From: Chamaelirium japonicum | Taxonomy: Eukaryota > Streptophyta > Magnoliopsida > Liliales > Melanthiaceae | Length of the DNA: 64,000 nt | Direction of reading: 5' to 3' | Assembly: GCA_947650365.1 (NCBI GenBank) | Contig: CANTAL010000027.1 | Span: forward strand, 682,001 to 746,000 | In this document: one piece after another, positions 39,746-48,620 of the stretch | Position numbering within the stretch: the first letter of the stretch is position 1 | Layout: each line of letters opens with the position of its first letter | Made by a program: the position numbers and the translations under genes | Notes under the pieces: model-generated | Seen by the model: the letters and a program-made list of their open reading frames with translations, nothing else | What the model was told of the DNA's origin: nothing | Databases searched by the model: none

Positions 39746-42250
39746 ATGGCTCCGGCGACAAGGGGACGCAGGCGACCGAGGACTCGTGCCAGATCTGCGC
39801 GCAGCGAGCCTCCGGTCGAGACCCCTCAGCCCCAGGTCCCGCTCAGCGACCAACTCTTGTTGGAGATGTTGGCCACCCAGCGGGCGATGATGGAGGAGCT
39901 GACACGATTGCGTCAGGCTCCGGCGGCCAGCCGACGATCTGGGCCGGCGAAGACGGTGTCTCCGGTGCGACCACCGGCGTCAACATCGCGACCGCCCACG
40001 GTCGCTCCGGTGCGGCAGGTTTCCCAACCGGAACCCCCAGTCGGGAGAGCGGCTGTACGCGGGGTGCCGGAAACCCCGCTCACAAGGTTGCAGAAGCTAG
40101 TCACCCAGCGATCTAGCAACCAGGCGACCTCGCGCGCGACCATTCCCTGCCGCCGTAGCCGGAGCGCCGATTCTGAGGGGTCGGAGGCAAGATCTCTAGA
40201 GCGGGATCGCGACCCACGCCATCGGCGACGAGGGAAAGAGCCCGCGGTGGAAATATCTTCAGGAGCTCGAGAGGCAACGGCCTCCCACAGACCAACTGAC
40301 GCGCCGAAGGAATCCGTGGGTGGACAGCAAGGAGCCCGCCGAGCGGTTGCCCCCGAGGGTCGCCGCGGGGTGGGGCCGACCTCGCCACAAGGGAGCGTAC
40401 GAGACCGCCTAGGACCTGCGCAGCCGCCTCTGGGAGTTCTCCCCGGGCGCTGGCGGCGACCTAGTGCGCCAGTAGATTTACTTGAAGACCTTGCCGCCCA
40501 CGGAGGTAGCTCGCCTTTCACCAGCGAGGTCCACCAAGGGGGTTTTCCGCACCACTGGACCCCCCCGAAGTTTGTATTGTTCGACGGGTCGCAGGATCCC
40601 GTTGACCATCTCTTGGCTTACAGAAAGCTTCTGTTTTTCCGGGACCAAGACCACGTCTTGTGCCGAGCATTCCCGAGCAGTTTGACCGGCTCGGCATTGA
40701 ACTGGTTCCACAAGTTGCCGCCCGGCACGATCCCCGACTTTCCAACTCTCTCTAGGCTATTCCTGGAGCAGTATCGCTGCAATAGGCAGCCCCCGAAGAG
40801 AATCGAGTCTCTGTTTACTTTAACCATGGGAGCTCGCGAGACGCTCCGGTGCTTCGCAACGCGATTCCGGAGCGCCTACCTCGCTCTGGAAGACGCGGCG
40901 GGCCAAGATCGTACCGTGGTGAGCGCTTTCAGAAGCGCCCTCCCCGAGGGTTGCAAGCTTCATGACGCCCTAGTGATCAAGGACCCTCGCACGATGGTTG
41001 AACTATTTGCCCTGGTCCAGCAACACATCAAGCTCGAAGACGCTGTGCTAGACCGAAAGGGAAAGGCAGTCGAGCAGCGACCTCCTCCGGCCCCGCGACC
41101 GCTCGTCGTCAAGGCCGTGGAGAGAAGGGAGGTGCCCCTGGCGGTGGCTTTGCCTGGACCGCCTACTGTTCCTGCTGAACAGCCCGCTGAAGCCCCTACG
41201 GCTGTCGCTGGAAGGCCGGCGAACTGGCGCCTGCCTCCAGGACCCGGGGAGCGGGATTTCACCGTGCTGACCCACTCGCCAGGACAAATCTTCCATCAGA
41301 TTCGGAATGAACATTTCTTCCAGTACCCGCCACCCCTACAGGTCGGAGAGCCTGGCTCTACCGACAACTCGCGGCGGTGCGCCTTTCATCGAAGCCCTGG
41401 GCATCACACTAACAGATGCCGGGCTCTCAAGAACCACCTCGAGGATTTGGTCACCCAGGGCCACTTGAATCAGTTTATTTCGCCTCCAAGGAGGTTCGAG
41501 GTAGTACCGACACGGGCCCCTCGGGAGGGAGATCGCCCGGGGCCCGCTGAGCCCGCCCTGCCTCCGCCTCCCGCGGAAGGACCGGCGATCTGCCATACCA
41601 TTAGCGGGCGGCTGTGCGGCCCGAGATCCAGTAATGAAGCCCGCCGACGAGTCAGGGAGATGGAGCGGGCACAAAAGGTATTTTCCGTCTCGCTAACTCC
41701 TACTTTACTTCAAGCACCAAGGGTGGAAGCCCGCGATTTTCTCTGGTTTTCGGAAGATGACATGACTGGGGTCGTAACGCCCCACAATGACCCCCTCGTC
41801 ATACGCCTGATGATGGCTAACATCGAGGTGAGGCGAGCTCTGGTTGATCCGGGGAGCGCCGTGGACATCCTTTTTCTGTCGGCCTACCTGCGAATGGGGT
41901 TGAGACTCGCCGACCTGTCTCCCTCGACGAGCTCCCTCAGTGGGTTCACCGGAGAGGTCGCCAGAGTGGCAGGGGAGATAACCCTTACGGTGACCGCTGG
42001 CCCAGAGGCTCGCCAAGTCCGCTTCGCGGTAGTGGATGGAAGTTCCGCATTCAACGCCATCCTTGGGCGGCCTTGGCTAAGGCAAATGAATGCGGTAGCT
42101 TCACCCAACCATCAGGCCCTCAAATTCCCGACCGCGAGCGGGGTCGTAGTAATTCGGGGTGATCAGGTAGCCGCTACCCGATGCGAGCAGGATGTCCTTC
42201 ACCTCAGGGACATGGAGGTCGCCGAGGCCAAGAGGCCCGCACCCTCCTAG
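39746..42250 (+). CDS. gag-pro: Gag-protease polyprotein of Tat retrotransposon
   Basis: This 834-codon frame encodes the capsid precursor and aspartic protease. The ATG at 39746 has A at -3 and G at +4 and is the first credible start after the primer-binding site. Residues 1-260 are Arg/Pro-rich and likely disordered. Residues about 268-440 hold the Gag core (HWTPPKF, LNWFHKLPPGTI, FLEQYRCNRQPPK). A zinc knuckle at about 545-558 (CAFHRSPGHHTNRC) is C-X2-H-X4-H-X4-C, with His in place of the usual second Cys, a form seen in Tat elements. The protease active site is LVDPGSA with Asp at about 701; Pro replaces the common Thr/Ser. The frame ends in a UAG followed in the same frame by pol, in a leaky context, so most product should be Gag-Pro and a minority Gag-Pro-Pol. 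Confidence 0.93.
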   Translation: MAPATRGRRRPRTRARSARSEPPVETPQPQVPLSDQLLLEMLATQRAMMEELTRLRQAPAASRRSGPAKTVSPVRPPASTSRPPTVAPVRQVSQPEPPVGRAAVRGVPETPLTRLQKLVTQRSSNQATSRATIPCRRSRSADSEGSEARSLERDRDPRHRRRGKEPAVEISSGAREATASHRPTDAPKESVGGQQGARRAVAPEGRRGVGPTSPQGSVRDRLGPAQPPLGVLPGRWRRPSAPVDLLEDLAAHGGSSPFTSEVHQGGFPHHWTPPKFVLFDGSQDPVDHLLAYRKLLFFRDQDHVLCRAFPSSLTGSALNWFHKLPPGTIPDFPTLSRLFLEQYRCNRQPPKRIESLFTLTMGARETLRCFATRFRSAYLALEDAAGQDRTVVSAFRSALPEGCKLHDALVIKDPRTMVELFALVQQHIKLEDAVLDRKGKAVEQRPPPAPRPLVVKAVERREVPLAVALPGPPTVPAEQPAEAPTAVAGRPANWRLPPGPGERDFTVLTHSPGQIFHQIRNEHFFQYPPPLQVGEPGSTDNSRRCAFHRSPGHHTNRCRALKNHLEDLVTQGHLNQFISPPRRFEVVPTRAPREGDRPGPAEPALPPPPAEGPAICHTISGRLCGPRSSNEARRRVREMERAQKVFSVSLTPTLLQAPRVEARDFLWFSEDDMTGVVTPHNDPLVIRLMMANIEVRRALVDPGSAVDILFLSAYLRMGLRLADLSPSTSSLSGFTGEVARVAGEITLTVTAGPEARQVRFAVVDGSSAFNAILGRPWLRQMNAVASPNHQALKFPTASGVVVIRGDQVAATRCEQDVLHLRDMEVAEAKRPAPS

Positions 42251-42256
42251 CAATTA
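42248..42256 (+). promoter_or_regulatory. Stop-codon readthrough signal UAG CAA UUA between gag-pro and pol
   Basis: The gag-pro frame ends TAG CAA TTA, identical to the tobacco mosaic virus type leaky-stop context (UAG CAR YYA). The frame stays open for 1,153 further codons with RT, RNase H and integrase, and there is no in-frame ATG near its start; the first is well inside pol, in the FADMPG segment. Both facts favour suppression of the UAG by a near-cognate tRNA over independent initiation. A recent inactivating nonsense mutation is the alternative, but would land in this exact context only by chance. Confidence 0.82.
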
Positions 42257-45200
42257 CCGCCCGCTACGAGCGAGCTATTGGGGAGCCCGCTGGAGGCCTC
42301 CTCGCTTAAGTCCCCTACTCCACCCCCGGGTGGGAGCGGTGTGGACCTTAAGTTGGAGGAGGGAGGTCGCCCGACAACCCCCAAGGGAGGAAGTTTTCCA
42401 ATTGCCGAACCACTTAAAGAGGTCGACATTGGCGGCAAGGAAGGGCGAAGAGTTGTTAGCCTCGGGACCTCGCTAACCAAGGGCGAGGTCCTGGCCATAA
42501 CCAACTTGCTCAGGGAATACCGTGACGTATTCGCCTGGAGCTTCGCGGACATGCCAGGGATTGACCCGGAGGTCGCCTGTCATCGTCTGCACACCATGAA
42601 GGAGTTCCCGCCGGTCAAGCAGAAAGCTCGGCACATACCTGCTGCAAAGTCCATTGCGGTGGCGGCAGAGATAGACAAGCTGGAGCGAGCCGGCTTCATC
42701 CGCGAGGCGCACTTCCCCGAGTGGATCTCCAATATCGTGGCGGTGCCAAAGAAGAGCGGAGCGGTCAGGGTGTGCATCGACTTCTCCGACCTCAACAAGG
42801 CATGCCCGAAGGATGGATTTCCTCTTCCGAGAATAGGCGCACTGGTCGACGCCGCTGTCGGGTTCCAGGCCCTGTCCTTCATGGATGGATATTCTGGGTA
42901 TAACCAGATACCTCTCCACGCCGACGATCAGGAGAAGACCGCCTTCTACTCCGGAGCGGGCTACCAGAAGTTATACTGCTATCGAGTGATGCCGTTCGGA
43001 CTTAAGAACGCTGGAGCGACCTACCAAAGGCTAGTCACTCAGATGTTCAAAGATCAGATCGGCCGAAACGTCGAAGTTTATGTAGACGACCTCCTGGTGA
43101 AGAGTCGGGAGAGGGAGGGGCATGTGGCCGATCTCCGCGAAACCTTCGAGGTACTGAGAAAGTACCAAATGAGGCTAAACCCGGCGAAGTGCGCATTCGG
43201 GGTGACGTCGGGGAAATTCCTCGGGTACCTGGTCACCCACAGGGGGATCGAGGCCGACCCTGGGCAAATCCGAGCACTTGTCGAGATGCCCGCGCCGAGG
43301 ACCCGGCAGGAAGTCCAGAGGCTGAGCGGGCGAATCGCCGCGCTCAATCGGTTCATCTCCAAATCCTCAGACAACTGCCGACCTCTTTTCGAGCTGCTAC
43401 GAAAAGGAGCAAGCATTTGTTGGGATGAGAAGTGCGAGCACGCCTTCCAAAAGATCAAGGACTACCTGGCGAGCCCACCGATCTTAGCGGCACCCAAAGA
43501 GGGCGCCGAACTCGGCGTGTACCTTGCGGTCACTGAGAATGCGGTGAGCGGGGTCCTGGTTGTGGAAGAAGCAAAGGTGGAGCGGCCTGTCTACTTTGTA
43601 AGCCACACGATGCTTCCCGCTGAGCTCCGGTATCGACCAATCGAGAAGGTCGCATTGGCCTTGGTCCTTACCGCGAGAAAGCTCCACCCCTACTTCTCGG
43701 CGCACCCTGTCAGGGTTATCACAGAGCACCCTCTAAAGAGCGCGCTCTCCAGGCCCTCAGTAGCCGGCAGGCTCTACCGTTGGTCCGCCGAGCTCGCCGC
43801 CTATGGCTTGGAGTATGTCCCTCGAGTTGCGGTCAAAGGACAGGCGCTCGCCGATTTCTTGGCGGACTTCCCCATAGAAGAACCGGTCCAGTACCGGGAG
43901 GATGAGCCAACTGAGGCACACCCTGGGAAGGCGAGGTTCTTGGACAATCAAGGCGAGCATCCTCCAACTAAGCGTTCAGAGGAGGCAGGCTGGGAATTAT
44001 TCGTCGATGGATCCTCCAACGCTTTGGGGGCTGGGATCGGGGTCGCACTGATCGCCCAGTCGGTACTTCTGGAGAAGTCGGTCCGACTGGATTTCGCCGC
44101 TACCAACAATGAGGCGGAATATGAGGCGCTGCTGGCCGGCCTGGAGCTCGCCAAAGAGGTAGGCGCCGAACGCCTGAAGGTCTTTAGCGATTCCCAGCTA
44201 ATTGTTTGCCAAGTCAATGGGGAGTACGCCTCTCGGGACGCACGAATGGCGGGCTACGTGGATCTGGTGAAGCACAAGGCCGCGGAGTTCGAAAAGATTT
44301 CCTTCGAGCAAATTCCGCGAGCCGATAATAGGCGAGCTGATGCTTTGGCAAACGCCGCCTCTTTGCTGGGAACATCAGAGGCTCGCCAGATTCTCATCGA
44401 AGTCCAAAGTCAGTCTCGGCTCCAACTGATGGAGCCCGCTGTTAACCAAGTCTCCGCCAACGTACCACTCAGCGGGTGGACCGCCCCCATTTTTCGCTTT
44501 CTCCAGAAGGGCGAGTTACCAGAGGATAGAGAGGAAGCCCGGCGAGTGGAGAAATGCGCTGGGCGCTATCTCATTCGCTGGGATCGCCTTTTTCGAAGAT
44601 CCTTTGGCGGGCCAAGTCTCCGTTGCGTCGAGAGCCCGGAAACCGAAGAAGTTCTAAAGTGCATTCACTCTGGCGAGCTGGGAAACCACGCTGGTGGGCG
44701 GTCTCTTGCTGCGAAAGTACGAAGGCAAGGATACTGGTGGCCCACTCTGGAGCAAGACGCTTTGAAGGTCGCCCAGAGGTGCATCCAGTGCCAGAAGCAC
44801 GCCACCACGAACCATATGCCCGCAGAAGAACTGCATCCTCTGGCGAGCCTCTGGCCTTTCCAGCAATGGGGGTTGGACATTGTGGGACCTTTCCCTGTGT
44901 CAGCCCGGCAAAAGAAATTCATCCTAGTAGCTACGGACTACTTCACCAAATGGGTGGAAGCGGTCCCGCTAGCTAAGATAGGCGAGAAGCAAGTCAAGGA
45001 CTTCCTTTGGAAGAATATCTTCTGCCGCTTTGGGCTGCCACGAGTGCTGATCACCGACAATGGTCGCCAGTTCGACAATCGCTTGATCAGAAGCTTTTGT
45101 GCTGAATATGGGGTCGACCTAAGGTTCTCATCCCCGAGGTACCCTCAAAGCAACGGGCAGGCCGAAGCGACGAATCGCGTGATCCTGGACAACCTCAAGA

Positions 45201-45712
45201 AGAGGCTGGAAGGGAAAAAAGGATTGTGGGAGCAGGAGCTCGATGGAGTCTTGTGGGCCTATCGCACTACTCCACGTCGCTCAACTAACGAATCCCCTTT
45301 CAGTCTCGCTTTTGGTTGCGAAGCCGTGCTACCCATAGAGGCCGAGCTGCCCACTGAAAGAAGGTTTGCGTCGGCGGAGGTCGACAACGACAAACTGCTA
45401 GTCGACTCCCTTGATCAACTCGAAGAAAGACGAGAGCGCGCCAATCTACACCTCGCCGGATACCGACAAGAGATGAAGCGCGCCTATGATAAAAGAGTCC
45501 GCCATCGGGCATTCAAAGCCGGGGACATGGTGATGAGGAAGGTGTTCGCAAACACTCAAGAGCCTAATGCAGGAAAGCTCGCGGCGAACTGGGAAGGCCC
45601 TTACATAATACGCGAAGCGCGAGGCCAGGGGGCTTACCAGTTGATGACCGCTGAAGGCGACCTGTTAGAGCGGCCTTGGAATGCTTTACACCTTCGCAAG
45701 TTCTATGCCTAA
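42251..45712 (+). CDS. pol: Pol polyprotein: reverse transcriptase, dual RNase H, integrase
   Basis: The frame is reached by readthrough of the UAG at 42248; residues here are numbered from 42278. Reverse transcriptase carries IDFSDLNKACPKDGFPLPRI, FMDGYSGYNQI, MPFGLKNAGATYQ and the YVDD active site at about 268-271. The first RNase H segment (about 400-530; YLAVTENAVSGVLV) has lost the catalytic Asp. A second, plant-type RNase H follows with FVDGSSN (Asp 577), NNEAEYEALL, FSDSQL (Asp 638) and RRADALAN (Asp 688). Integrase has a zinc-binding H-X6-H and CIQC, then D867 (GLDIVGPF), D927 (ITDNGRQF) and E963 (NGQAEATNR), a DD35E triad, and a GPY-type end (NWEGPYII). No chromodomain follows. All essential RT, second RNase H and integrase residues are present. 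Confidence 0.95.
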   Translation, partial: QLPPATSELLGSPLEASSLKSPTPPPGGSGVDLKLEEGGRPTTPKGGSFPIAEPLKEVDIGGKEGRRVVSLGTSLTKGEVLAITNLLREYRDVFAWSFADMPGIDPEVACHRLHTMKEFPPVKQKARHIPAAKSIAVAAEIDKLERAGFIREAHFPEWISNIVAVPKKSGAVRVCIDFSDLNKACPKDGFPLPRIGALVDAAVGFQALSFMDGYSGYNQIPLHADDQEKTAFYSGAGYQKLYCYRVMPFGLKNAGATYQRLVTQMFKDQIGRNVEVYVDDLLVKSREREGHVADLRETFEVLRKYQMRLNPAKCAFGVTSGKFLGYLVTHRGIEADPGQIRALVEMPAPRTRQEVQRLSGRIAALNRFISKSSDNCRPLFELLRKGASICWDEKCEHAFQKIKDYLASPPILAAPKEGAELGVYLAVTENAVSGVLVVEEAKVERPVYFVSHTMLPAELRYRPIEKVALALVLTARKLHPYFSAHPVRVITEHPLKSALSRPSVAGRLYRWSAELAAYGLEYVPRVAVKGQALADFLADFPIEEPVQYREDEPTEAHPGKARFLDNQGEHPPTKRSEEAGWELFVDGSSNALGAGIGVALIAQSVLLEKSVRLDFAATNNEAEYEALLAGLELAKEVGAERLKVFSDSQLIVCQVNGEYASRDARMAGYVDLVKHKAAEFEKISFEQIPRADNRRADALANAASLLGTSEARQILIEVQSQSRLQLMEPAVNQVSANVPLSGWTAPIFRFLQKGELPEDREEARRVEKCAGRYLIRWDRLFRRSFGGPSLRCVESPETEEVLKCIHSGELGNHAGGRSLAAKVRRQGYWWPTLEQDALKVAQRCIQCQKHATTNHMPAEELHPLASLWPFQQWGLDIVGPFPVSARQKKFILVATDYFTKWVEAVPLAKIGEKQVKDFLWKNIFCRFGLPRVLITDNGRQFDNRLIRSFCAEYGVDLRFSSPRYPQSNGQAEATNRVILDNLKKRLEGKKGLWEQELDGVLWAYRTTPRRSTNESPFSLAFGCEAVLPIEAELPTERRFASAEVDNDKLLVDSLDQLEERRERANLHLAGYRQEMKRAYDKRVRHRAFKAGDMVMRKVFANTQEPNAGKLAANWEGPYIIREARGQGAYQLMTAEGDLLERPWNALHLRKFYA

Positions 45713-45827
45713 GGAAATTTTTGTAAAATTTTCTTTTTGAAGAGGTTATGAATGAATGGCGGGATTTTCCACAAAGAATTCCACCCGGAAGCTCGCCGCA
45801 CCAAGAGCTCGCTTAATCTACAAAACA
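45713..45827 (+). other. Spacer between pol stop and 78-bp repeats
   Basis: An AT-rich stretch follows the pol stop and then passes into the repeat array. An ATG at 45756 opens a 232-codon frame that runs through the 78-bp repeats. It is probably a by-product of a repeat length divisible by three. Confidence 0.5.
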
Positions 45828-46295
45828 GTCCGCCGTTGTGCGGACTTAAAGCAAGACCGGAATCCTCAGAGGCAGCCAGTGGGCGACCTTGAGCTTCCCG
45901 GGGCAGTCCGCCGTTGTGCGGACTTAAAGCAAGACCGGAATCCTCAGAGGCAGCCAGTGGGCGACCTTGAGCTTCCCGGGGCAGTCCGCCGTTGTGCGAA
46001 CTTAAAGCAAGACCGGAATCCTCAGAGGCAGCCAGTGGGCGACCTTGAGCTTCCCGGGGCAGTCCGTCGTTGTGCGGACTTAAAGCAAGACCGGGATCCT
46101 CAGAGGCAGCCAGTGGGCGACCTTGAGCTTCCCGGGGCAGTCCGCCGTTGTGCGGACTTAAAGCAAGACCGGGATCCTCAGAGGCAGCCAGTGGGCGACC
46201 TTGAGCTTCCCGGGGCAGTCCGCCATTGTGCGGACTTAAAGCAAGACCAGGATCCTCAGAGGCAGCCGGTGGGCGACCTTGAGCTTCCCGGGGAA
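45828..46295 (+). repeat. Six 78-bp tandem repeats in the 3' region of the Tat element
   Basis: Six full units of 78 bp stand head to tail, each containing CCGTTGTGCGGACTTAAAGC and ending CTTCCCGGGGCAGTC or similar. A seventh unit (to about 46340) is degenerate. The units differ by only a few substitutions, so the array expanded recently or is being homogenised. In frame it would read 26-residue peptides starting VRRCADLKQDRNPQ. The frame (45756-46454) has no known domain, so a protein is possible but not supported. Tandem repeats between integrase and the 3' LTR are a known habit of Tat elements. Confidence 0.9.
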
Positions 46296-46454
46296 GTCCG
46301 CTGCCTAGTGGACTCTAAACCTAACCAGGATCCTTCGCGTTCACCTGCCATGAACGGAAGCATCCTGGCGTTGGCAAACCCCTCAAAGGGCGAGCCCGCC
46401 AAACAGGATCATCGAGAGAAATTAACCGGGCAGGGGGCAGCTAGCACTTATTAG

Positions 46455-46774
46455 TTTCCTTTAAAAATAAAAATCGTTTAAGTCTCTGAGTGTAGGGAAG
46501 TTTTTGAAGTCTTTTGGTTCGTTTTAACGTTTTCCGGGCTCAGAGACTATCGAGTTTTTACGAGCATGCCGAGTTTTTCGTTTGCATATACTTAAAAATA
46601 AAAGGGTTGAATCGAATTAGCTGCCTCGCCCGGGGTATCGCTCTCGAGGTCGCTGCGAACTCCCAAAGCGGACTCATAAAAGGCACATAGAAAGAAAGAA
46701 ACGCATATGCGGGCCCAGAAAGATAAATTTCATTGATTGGCAAAGATTACAAAAGTAGTTACAAGGCAGCAAGC
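46455..46774 (-). other. Spacer holding the 3' UTR of the antisense gene
   Basis: This AT-richer stretch of 320 bp has no frame of interest. On the minus strand, just after the antisense stop codon, there is an AATGAA word (46729-46734) that could serve as a plant near-upstream polyadenylation element. On the plus strand AATAAA words occur near 46468 and 46598. None is proven to be used. Confidence 0.35.
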
Positions 46775-47302
46775 TCAAGGCTTGCTTGTCTCCGCCCCAC
46801 TGTCGTCCCCTCGGCGCCGCTTCTTCGACCTTTCGGTCTTGTATTTCTCCACAGCGGCCAGGGCGCCTTTCTTGAGGAGATCGTCCAGTTGGGCTTGGAG
46901 GCGGCCTTGCTGAGCCCGAAGGCCGTTGGCGTGTGTCTCCTTCAAGGCCGCAATCTCCGTCTTCAGAGCAGCGACCTCGCCTTGAAGTTGAGCCGCCTCC
47001 CGCTGTGCGACCCCCCGGGCGGACACAGCTTCGTCTCGCTCCGCCTTGGCCTTGAGGAGGGCAGTAGCGGACAGGCCTTTGGCTACCTCGGCCATGGCGA
47101 GGCCTGACGCCAGGGTTTGGACCCTGCGGTGCAGTGCCTCTGACTCCACCCTCAGCTCCTCGGAGCCCTTGGCTCGCTGAAGCTCGTGGATGTGCTCGTC
47201 TACCTTGCGCTCGGACCCCCGAAGGGAATCATCGAACAAGGCGGCCAGTGCCTTCCCGGCCCCAGCGACCTCCGCGGCCAGCGCCTGGCTCTGCTTCTCC
47301 GC
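46775..47302 (-). CDS. Antisense gene, exon 2: coiled-coil C-terminus
   Basis: The reading frame runs from the splice acceptor at 47302 to a TGA at 46775-46777, about 175 residues. It starts AEKQSQALAAEV and is rich in Ala, Glu, Leu, Lys and Arg with heptad-like spacing (for example QLQGEVAALKTEIAALKETH), so a long coiled coil is likely. Near the end a basic SKKRRRG cluster resembles a nuclear localisation signal. Antisense genes in this place, between integrase and the 3' LTR, are known in plant Tat elements; their function is unresolved. The frame joins that of exon 1 at a codon boundary (phase 0). Confidence 0.72.
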   Translation of the reverse strand, partial: AEKQSQALAAEVAGAGKALAALFDDSLRGSERKVDEHIHELQRAKGSEELRVESEALHRRVQTLASGLAMAEVAKGLSATALLKAKAERDEAVSARGVAQREAAQLQGEVAALKTEIAALKETHANGLRAQQGRLQAQLDDLLKKGALAAVEKYKTERSKKRRRGDDSGAETSKP

Positions 47303-47374
47303 CTGTATAAGGAAGGTGAAAGAGTTAGCAAAAATTGAGACTAAGATTTATAAGGAGGCAGGTGCGGTGAGTAC
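47303..47374 (-). other. 72-nt GT-AG intron of the antisense gene
   Basis: On the minus strand the exon ends GCCGAG, then GTACTCACC opens the intron. The intron closes with CCTTCCTTATACAG before GCGGAG. A CTAAC branch-point-like word sits about 30 nt before the acceptor, and the intron is AT-rich compared with its flanks. The reading frame is maintained across the junction, and 72 nt is near the lower size limit for plant introns. Prediction only; no transcript was available. Confidence 0.72.
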
Positions 47375-48209
47375 CTCGGCAAGGCGTTCGCTTATGGAAG
47401 CGAAGGGAGCCCGCGCGAAAACGTTGCGGCCCAGCAGCTGCCGCACGTAGTGGGGCGCCCTCCCCTCCTCCGCAGAGGAGCCCGCGCTGGGACCCCCGGG
47501 AGCTCCGGAAGGAGGGGGCACGCCAGGAGGAGTGGGGGCTATCACCTCCCCCGGGCGAGCTCTGGCTCCTGGCGAGCTCGGAGGGTCCGCGGTGGCCCCC
47601 TTGGCCTCTGGCTCCGAGCTGAAGGACTCGGAGTCGGAGCCAATGTCAACAAAGCTAGGGGACCTGTAGACCAGGTCCCCTAAGCCCTGCTGGGAGCCCG
47701 CTCCCTCCTGGCCTTCTGCAGGAGGCGAGGCCGGAGGGGCGGGAGCTGGAGCGGCCGCCGGTGTAGAGGCCGCGGGAGTTGGTGCCGAGGCCGGCAAGGA
47801 GGTCGCAGCGACGGCGTCGGACTCGCCCTGCTGGACCCCTGCCCCGTCGGCGGGAGATGGAGGCTCCTGCCCGCTCGATCCCGGCCCTGGTGCGGGAGCT
47901 GATGGATTGGGCGGGGCAAAGCCCCGTCAACTCCAGGAGCTCCCCGGCGAGATGACTCAGGGGGAACCGCAGCCCGGACCACAGCAGCCCGACAGAGGCT
48001 ACTGTGCCCTGGGGCGGCCTCCCCGAGAGTGGCATCTCGGTGACGAGGATCTCCCGAGGGAGATCGATCGCCGCCCGGATACTGTCCCCGACAGGCACCC
48101 CGACGGGGTTTTGCAGCCAGACCACCGCCCTTTCGGTGGCGGGCTCAGCGGCCTGGGCGGCGGCAGCAGCGGCAGCAACAGCAGCAGCAACGTCAGCAGC
48201 GGAAGCCAT
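47375..48209 (-). pseudogene. Antisense gene, exon 1: transposon-protein N-terminus and Pro/Ser linker, frame broken
   Basis: An ATG at 48209 opens a frame with an Ala-rich leader, then GLRFPLSHLAGELLELTGLCPAQ-like sequence. This resembles the start of the Pfam putative gypsy-type transposon family (Transposase_28), which normally continues for many more residues. Here the similarity stops after CPAQ and the frame runs to a stop at 47655. A second frame, offset by one base and open from about 47926 to 47375, encodes a Pro/Ala-rich linker, an acidic Ser-rich patch (DIGSDSESFSS) and a helix that joins exon 2. The two frames overlap by about 270 nt. I infer an internal deletion with frame loss, or an unrecognised second splice; the gene is probably defective in this copy. 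Confidence 0.6.
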
Positions 48210-48304
48210 GAGAGCAGAAGGGCTAAAGCGAGCTGAAAGCGCTAGAAGCAAAGGGAGAAGGGAGAGCTGTTTTCACGCAGCAGTAAAAATTGCCCCCCGT
48301 CCCC

Positions 48305-48312
48305 TATTTAAA
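48305..48312 (-). promoter_or_regulatory. TATA-like box of the antisense gene
   Basis: On the minus strand CCTTTAAATAGGGG lies about 96 bp upstream of the ATG at 48209, giving a transcription start near 48275 and a short leader. Position and spacing fit an internal promoter for the antisense gene. No upstream element was recognised with confidence. Confidence 0.5.
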
Positions 48313-48620
48313 GGCGAGCGAGAGGCAGGTGAATCGATCCGCAGTTAATGCCCAAGCGCGCTCAGCGAGGCGACGTGACGGCGATCAAAGCGACATCTCG
48401 CTTCTCTCAAATCGTCGAGCGCCACGTGGACCACGCGTGGAAAAAGCTGCGCCGGCGCCAGCACTGTCCTTTATTGACAGAGAAAGGGACAAATGAGGAG
48501 GAGACACGCGTCTCGCGCCGATCGGGGTCTCATGATGAGATTCGCTGTATCAGCGTTGAGCCTCGCGCCGCAGTTAAGGTGAAGCGACCGTTGGAGATTC
48601 GGTGCGATACCCAAGTCACA

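Noticed and set aside
39366..39761. Frames inside the LTRs and leader, including those duplicated at both LTRs
   Set aside because: They overlap U3/R/U5 and the primer-binding site, show no domains, and are duplicated only because the LTRs are.
40960..43458. Minus-strand frames opposite gag-pro and pol
   Set aside because: They are mirror frames of GC-rich coding sequence with no domain similarity. The true antisense gene lies only downstream of pol.
45756..46454. 232-codon frame through the 78-bp repeats as a protein gene
   Set aside because: 78 is divisible by three, so one clean unit gives an open frame in all. No domain or independent start context supports it. It is kept only as a note in the repeat entry.
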